Made by a program: the position numbers and the translations under genes. The notes under the pieces are model-generated. The model did no database searches. It saw only the letters and a list, made by a program, of their open reading frames with translations, and was not told the origin of the DNA. From Maniola hyperantus (taxonomy: Eukaryota; Arthropoda; Insecta; Lepidoptera; Nymphalidae), in contig NC_048545.1 of the NCBI RefSeq assembly GCF_902806685.2, forward strand, positions 14,655,926 through 14,719,925: a stretch of DNA of 64,000 nucleotides, given 5' to 3'. Positions within the stretch are counted from its first letter, which is position 1. Every line of letters starts with the position of its first letter. Below, piece after piece: positions 59,766 through 64,000 of this stretch.

Positions 59766-60242
59766 CTGTCAAGAAACCTACAGGGTACTTCCCGTTGACC
59801 TAGAATCATGAAATTTGGTAGGTAGGTAGATCTTATAGCTGACATTTGGGGAAAAAAACTGAAAACCATGAATTTAGGCTTACACAAAAAAAATTAAATT
59901 GTGGTCATGAACTAATAATTAGTATTTTCAATTTTCTAAGTAAGATAACTATATCAAGTGGGGTATCATATGAAAGGTCTTCACCTGTGCATTCTAAAAC
60001 AGATTTTTATTTATTTTTATGTATCATAGTTTTTGAATTATCATGCAAAATGTCGAAAAAATACGACTAGTACGGAACCCTCATTGCGCGAGCCTGACTC
60101 GCACTTGGCCGGTTTTTTGCATGGGTATAGTTAAAGACCTGGAGAGTGACATAGGCTACTTTTTATCCCGGAAATAGAAAGAGTTCCCATGGGATTTTTA
60201 AAAACCTAAGCCCACGCGGACGAAGTCGCGTTCATCAGCTAG
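59572..60242 (+). mobile_element. Helitron-A split by C
   Basis: A/TCAGTACCCTTATTATAAAT to GGATTGACGTGATTTTT, then, after C, TGCATGGGTATAGTTAAAGA to GAAGTCGCGTTCATCAGCTAG/T. Without C the host reads continuously. Confidence 0.83.
59680..60116 (+). mobile_element. C-family repeat, full-length, inside Helitron-A
   Basis: AGGGTTCTGTACCTGAAAAG, (GTCT)n at 59728-59768, GTTGACCTAGAATCATGAAA, AGTGGGGTATCATATGAAAG, CACTTGGCCGGTTTT. It lies in a T run of the host. Confidence 0.83.
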
Positions 60243-60458
60243 TAATATGTAAAGTGTAGGTACAATGTACATCCATAAATGAGCAAAGTTTAAAAGCACT
60301 ATAGTGTAAAGTTTGTTTTTAAACACGGCCCCGCAGCGGCCCAATCTGCTCGTGGTCATATTTTACTGACATTACTTTATCTCGAGTCTCGACGTAGCCA
60401 GCCCGTAGCTGCAGATAGGTAGGTACATGCAAAGTTATAACATTCTTCATATAGGATA

Positions 60459-60835
60459 CTAGATGATGCCCGAGACTTTGTCCGCGTTAGTATCGGTTTT
60501 TTAAAAACCCCGCGGGAGATTTATGAGTTTCCGGGGAAAAAATGGCCTATGGCCCGTCTCCAGGATGCGAGGAATCTATGTAATAAATAAATTCTATCCG
60601 CGACTTTATCCACATGGATTTACGTTTTTTAAGAATCTTGCAGGAAGACAAAAAGGCTTTCATCCCGAGGAAGGACAAATACTTTTGGCCCTTGTGACTT
60701 TTGGAATTTTAAAATACGTAAATACACGTGAACAAAGTTGGCCTCTTAATACAGAGACAGCTTGGATCCTAGAGACGGACATAGACTACTTTTATCCCGG
60801 AAAATCAAAGAGTTCCCAGTAGATTTCTAAAAACC
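60459..60835. mobile_element. Cluster of degenerate Helitron-A pieces
   Basis: CTAGATGATGCCCGAGACTT (minus), a second CCGCGACTTTATCCACATGG (minus) at about 60597, and GACTACTTTTATCCCGGAAA (plus) at about 60785. Order suggests several overlapping insertions or a rearrangement. Confidence 0.55.
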
Positions 60836-61544
60836 TAAATCATTATCACTAATAAAATGTTGTAACTGCAAAAATGATTTTCTGGCCTTTCAGTCGGTCT
60901 GTTAGTTTTTAATGATCCATCCGTTTAATTTAAATGATGTTGAAAAAATTTGGTACATAATCTTGCATCCCAGAGACTCGAGGAAAGTCGAGGTGTGCCC
61001 AAGCGATTTTCATGCATGCATGCCGCCTGTCACGCGTCTGTCAATGCGTAGGCAACATGCGTGTTGCACGTGTATTGTTAGCATGTAAAACACTACCCTC
61101 GTTTTACAAAAAAAATGTTTAAAGACACGCAGAGAAAGTCGCAGGCATCTTCGAGTTTTTAAAATAGGGCCTTAAACTCGTTTAGCTACGCCTACATCTT
61201 TAAATCGCTAAATTTTCGCTCAGTTAGTCAAAGTAGTCGGCTCACCTGCCGAGAACAATTGCCTGCGAACGCGGCAAAGGCTTTGTGCTCAAAATGGCGA
61301 GGGCCCGAGAGTGGTCGCACAACTTATTTGAAATTCCAAATAGCTACATTTAACTTTGTAAATTATTTACCGCTCCAACTCGGCGATTTAGCGGGAAAAT
61401 TGAATTATTCAATTTTATGCAGGAATTCATTTATAGGAAGAAATATACCCGACCAAGACCTGAAGCGGCAGATGCATAAAGCCCGCTGAACTTTTTAATT
61501 TTGTAACGTGGCCAAGGAAGGGTAATGAGTTAAGCACAATATAT
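60836..61544. other. Unassigned stretch
   Basis: A 76-residue plus frame at 61259-61489 (KWRGPESGRTTYLKFQIATF...) lies in repeat-free sequence but has no domain I recognise. Confidence 0.35.
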
Positions 61545-61735
61545 AATCCGTTTTTAGGGTCCAGTTCCCGAAGGGTGCCAACGGGACCCTATTACTAAGC
61601 CTCAGCTGTCCGCGCGCAGCGGTCTGTATCTCATGAACCGTAATAGGTAGAGAGTTGAAATCTTCACATAATGTGTAATTCCTATTGCCGCTATAACAAC
61701 AAATGATAAAAAATTCAAAATGGCCGCCATGAAAA
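61545..61735 (+). mobile_element. D-family repeat, 3' end missing
   Basis: TTTTTAGGGTCCAGTTCCCG, AGGGTGCCAACGGGACCCTA, CCTATTGCCGCTATAACAAC, AAAATGGCCGCCATGAAAAT. Confidence 0.78.
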
Positions 61736-62455
61736 TTTTGCGTAGTAGACTATGGCTAAGAGTCAAGACCCTTGTTCAGTATTGAGCCAGCGATGTTGTT
61801 GATGATGATGATTGAAATTCAAAACAACACAGAACAAACAAAACTCATAGATTCGATTGAACTGTTCCCATTGTTGTCTCTTACAATTAGAGCTGATAAC
61901 TTTGTTGTTGTTGTCCGTCCCGGGATAATCGCGTTAGTCTACGAGCTGTGTTGTGTGCACACGGCAAATAGAAATTGATATTCGAGGGAAACTACGTTGT
62001 TTTAAATTGACGCAGAAACTAAACCCGACGTGAAAAGTATGTTTGCAGTTTACCATGGACGAATAAAAACAGGGCGGACGGGTTGTCGCTAGACTAGAGA
62101 CCTTTGAGAACATTATGGAGAACTCTCAGGAATGCAAGCCTATATCTCTACTGAACTTTAAAATTGGATGAGCTGTAAAAAAGTAAAAGACTGACAGACA
62201 CTTTCACTGTAGTAAAATTATTTTAATAAAATGTTATAAACTTTCTAGACGCAAGTTCTAGACTTCGCTATGAAAATATAACAGAAAAACTAGCATAATA
62301 AAAATACTTTCATCAAAAAGTAATAAAAATGAGAACTTATTAAAATTCTATGAATATTAAAATACCTACCTGGTCGACTGTCTGCGAATTAACTTTTATA
62401 ATTTACGAATATTTTTCTTTGATGTTTTCTGAATGAAATCGGCTGGGAATGATAA
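61736..62455. other. Mostly unassigned, with SINE-F and Helitron-A scraps
   Basis: AGCCAGCGATGTTGTTGATG near 61785 resembles a SINE-F tail; CCTTTGAGAACATTATGGAG at 62100-62119 is inverted SINE-F, followed by a worn Helitron-A scrap to 62205. Confidence 0.45.
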
Positions 62456-62630
62456 TATATCTACAGCCAGCGCTCCAAGCGGAAACATTGCGAAATTAAA
62501 ATCAGTGGCATTGAATATTTGACTTCAATTCAAGGCTCTTTAGGTCCATTTTACTTTGATGTTATTGTATTTCGACTATCGAATTCTAGCAACGTTTGGT
62601 GAGACGTAAAATCTTATACTACGGGTACTG
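62456..62630. mobile_element. MITE H, right half
   Basis: CTACAGCCAGCGCTCCAAGC, AAATCAGTGGCATTGAATAT, TGGTGAGACGTAAAATCTTA, TACTACGGGTACTG. Confidence 0.72.
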
Positions 62631-62667
62631 ATCGGAAAAAATTAGAAATTATGAATCCTTAAATGTA

Positions 62668-62842
62668 TCCTCCAATTTTCAAAGTAAGATAACTATATCA
62701 AGTGGGGTATCATATGAAAAGTCTTCACCTGTGCATTCTTTAACAGATTTTTGTTTATTTGTATGCATCATAGTTTTTGAATTATCGTGCAAAATGTCGA
62801 AAAAATACGACTGTAGTACGGAACCCGCACTTGGCCGGTTGT
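62668..62842 (+). mobile_element. C-family 3' half
   Basis: TCAAGTGGGGTATCATATGA, CGTGCAAAATGTCGAAAAAA, CCCGCACTTGGCCGGTT with the CGGTGCGCGAGTC block deleted. Confidence 0.72.
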
Positions 62843-63216
62843 TAGCCCTTAGACCTATTTTTATTTCCTTTGTTCATTCCCAGACCCTACATTTACAGTT
62901 CACAAACTACTTATGTATTTTCCAGAGCAACCTTATTTTCGCACAGTTTCTCAAATGGCCGATCCCAAGTGGCAATATTTCTACACCCCGTAGTCCTAAC
63001 CGGTAAAATGTAGTCGAAAGGTTTGTTTTATTTTGAACCCTATTACTATGTACATTAGACACAAAAGTAGTAAGTACCAGGTGTAAAATATGCCAGGTTA
63101 ACTTTAAGGTACGCAGGGTGTTCTTGATTAGTTTCCGAAATAACCATTCTGTTGAACAAATTTACGATGTTGCTAACAATAGATACGAATATAAATTTCA
63201 TTAACCTACTTATCCA
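62843..63216. other. Unassigned spacer
   Basis: No repeat or frame of note. Confidence 0.45.
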
Positions 63217-63395
63217 TACTAAGTATTCCATACTAATATTATAAATGCGAAAGTGTGTCTGTCTGTCTGCTAGCTTTTCACGGCCCAACAGTTTCACCGA
63301 TTTTGATGAAAGGTACAGAGTTAGCTTACATAAGGGGACGGACATAGGCTGCTTTTCATCCCGGGAAATCAAAGAGTTCTCATGCATCCGTTTAA
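63217..63395 (+). mobile_element. Helitron-A, 3'-truncated
   Basis: TCCATACTAATATTATAAAT, GCGAAAGTGTGTCTGTCTGT, CTAGCTTTTCACGGCCC, TCATCCCGGGAAATCAAAG. Confidence 0.72.
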
Positions 63396-63417
63396 CCGAT
63401 TTGTATGAAAGGTACAG

Positions 63418-63521
63418 AGGTAGGTAGGTTTTCTTGGCAGACACAACGGACAGACGGACAGACAGACAACAAAGTGATCCTATAAGGATTCCTTTTTCCT
63501 TTTGAGGTACGGAACCCTAGA
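63418..63521 (-). mobile_element. C-family 5' end, inverted
   Basis: GTTTTCTTGGCAGACACAAC, CAAAGTGATCCTATAAGGAT, GAGGTACGGAACCCTAGAAA. Confidence 0.65.
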
Positions 63522-63596
63522 AATCAAAGAGTTCCGACTTGCACTTGAACGTTTATTTCTTCTTAGGATTCATATCCTAATAAACATGTTTCTATT

Positions 63597-63884
63597 ATGT
63601 TTCATGCCGAGTCAGCTCAGGAGCTTAAGCGCCGTAAATACTCAGTCATTAGTAAGGACTATGTATTTGCGGCGCTTGCGTTTGAGACTCTGGGCCCATG
63701 GTCATCGGACACGAAAGCTTTTATTAACGTCGTTTCCCAAAAGCTGATCCACGCGTCTGGTGACCCAAGAGCTGGTGCTTATTTCGCTCAACGGTTGAGC
63801 CTTGCCGTTCAGCGAGGTAATAGCGCCAGTGTTTTGGGCACAATGCCCATAAATGACCATTTGGACGGCGTATATTTTTTGTAA
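63597..63884 (+). pseudogene. Retrotransposon ORF C-terminal fragment
   Basis: The 95-residue frame (RRKYSVISKDYVFAALAFET, LGPWSSDTKAFINVV, GDPRAGAYFAQRLSLAVQRG, NSASVLGTMP) matches the style of a C-terminal extension common after the RT of many animal LINE ORFs: a KYS...Y.F.P.A.ET.G.W start, then GD.R...F..QR.S.A.QRGN. The native N-terminal part is absent. About 110 bp of AT-rich 3' sequence follows. ATG 63597 is probably not a native start. Confidence 0.7.
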
Positions 63885-64000
63885 ATATAAATTTTTTAGT
63901 GATAAGTTTTTCTGTATGTATATACATTTCTATTGTTGTTATTCATTCATTAATAAATTAATTTTACAAAGTGTTTCTATTAGTATAACCAATTAAAACA

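Overview
This is nuclear DNA of an insect, almost certainly a moth or butterfly. The window is AT-rich. It is packed with short dispersed repeats typical of Lepidoptera: Helitron-like elements containing the motif GCGACTTCGTCCGCG, tRNA-derived SINEs, RTE and CR1-type LINE fragments with ATG, TTTA or TTTGAC tails, and many TA-flanked or palindromic MITEs. I found no bacterial operon signals, no rRNA and no clear tRNA gene. I also found no conserved single-copy protein gene. The region is gene-poor: either very large introns, intergenic DNA, or TE-rich heterochromatin. I cannot tell which from sequence alone.

The only long reading frame is a non-LTR retrotransposon ORF at 5402-7837 on the minus strand (partial endonuclease plus a complete reverse transcriptase). 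Short coding remnants of other LINEs lie at 132-379, 3979-4272, 12567-12722, 14698-14872, 22923-23035, 31850-32087, 37802-37900, 39884-40099, 47100-47460, 57536-57985 and 63590-63884.

Local family names used below (mine, not database names): Helitron-A, -B, -K and -Z start TC, end CTAG and sit between A and T; strand is given TC to CTAG. C and D are related roughly 280-460 bp repeats bounded by GGGTTCCGTAC motifs. SINE-E and SINE-F are tRNA-derived. J is a cut-and-paste-like element that also forms a tandem array. H is a palindromic MITE with very long arms. L, I, M, N, S and O are other dispersed families.

Layout: 0-5 kb, LINE tails, Helitron-A copies, D copies and two palindromes; 5-8 kb, the large LINE; 8-23 kb, dense Helitron, SINE and MITE interleaving with nested insertions and an inverted duplication of a tRNA 3' half; 23.3-24.4 kb, a six-copy 178-bp tandem array derived from element J; 24-43 kb, more repeats, a GC-rich island at 34.7-35.3 kb and an orphan candidate exon at 36553-36612; 43.7-44.7 kb, a 1.06-kb Helitron-like element carrying three exact 136-bp repeats; 45-53 kb, repeats, a less repetitive stretch at 50.1-52.1 kb with two consensus short introns, and a GC-rich palindromic MITE; 54-57.5 kb, a mostly unique stretch with a five-copy 92-bp tandem repeat and a candidate spliced transcript; 57.5-64 kb, LINE fragments, nested C and Helitron-A, and a LINE C-terminus.

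The elements do not form a pathway. Their interest lies in insertion order (several two- and three-level nests), tandem amplification of transposon units, and a few unique segments that could be exons.
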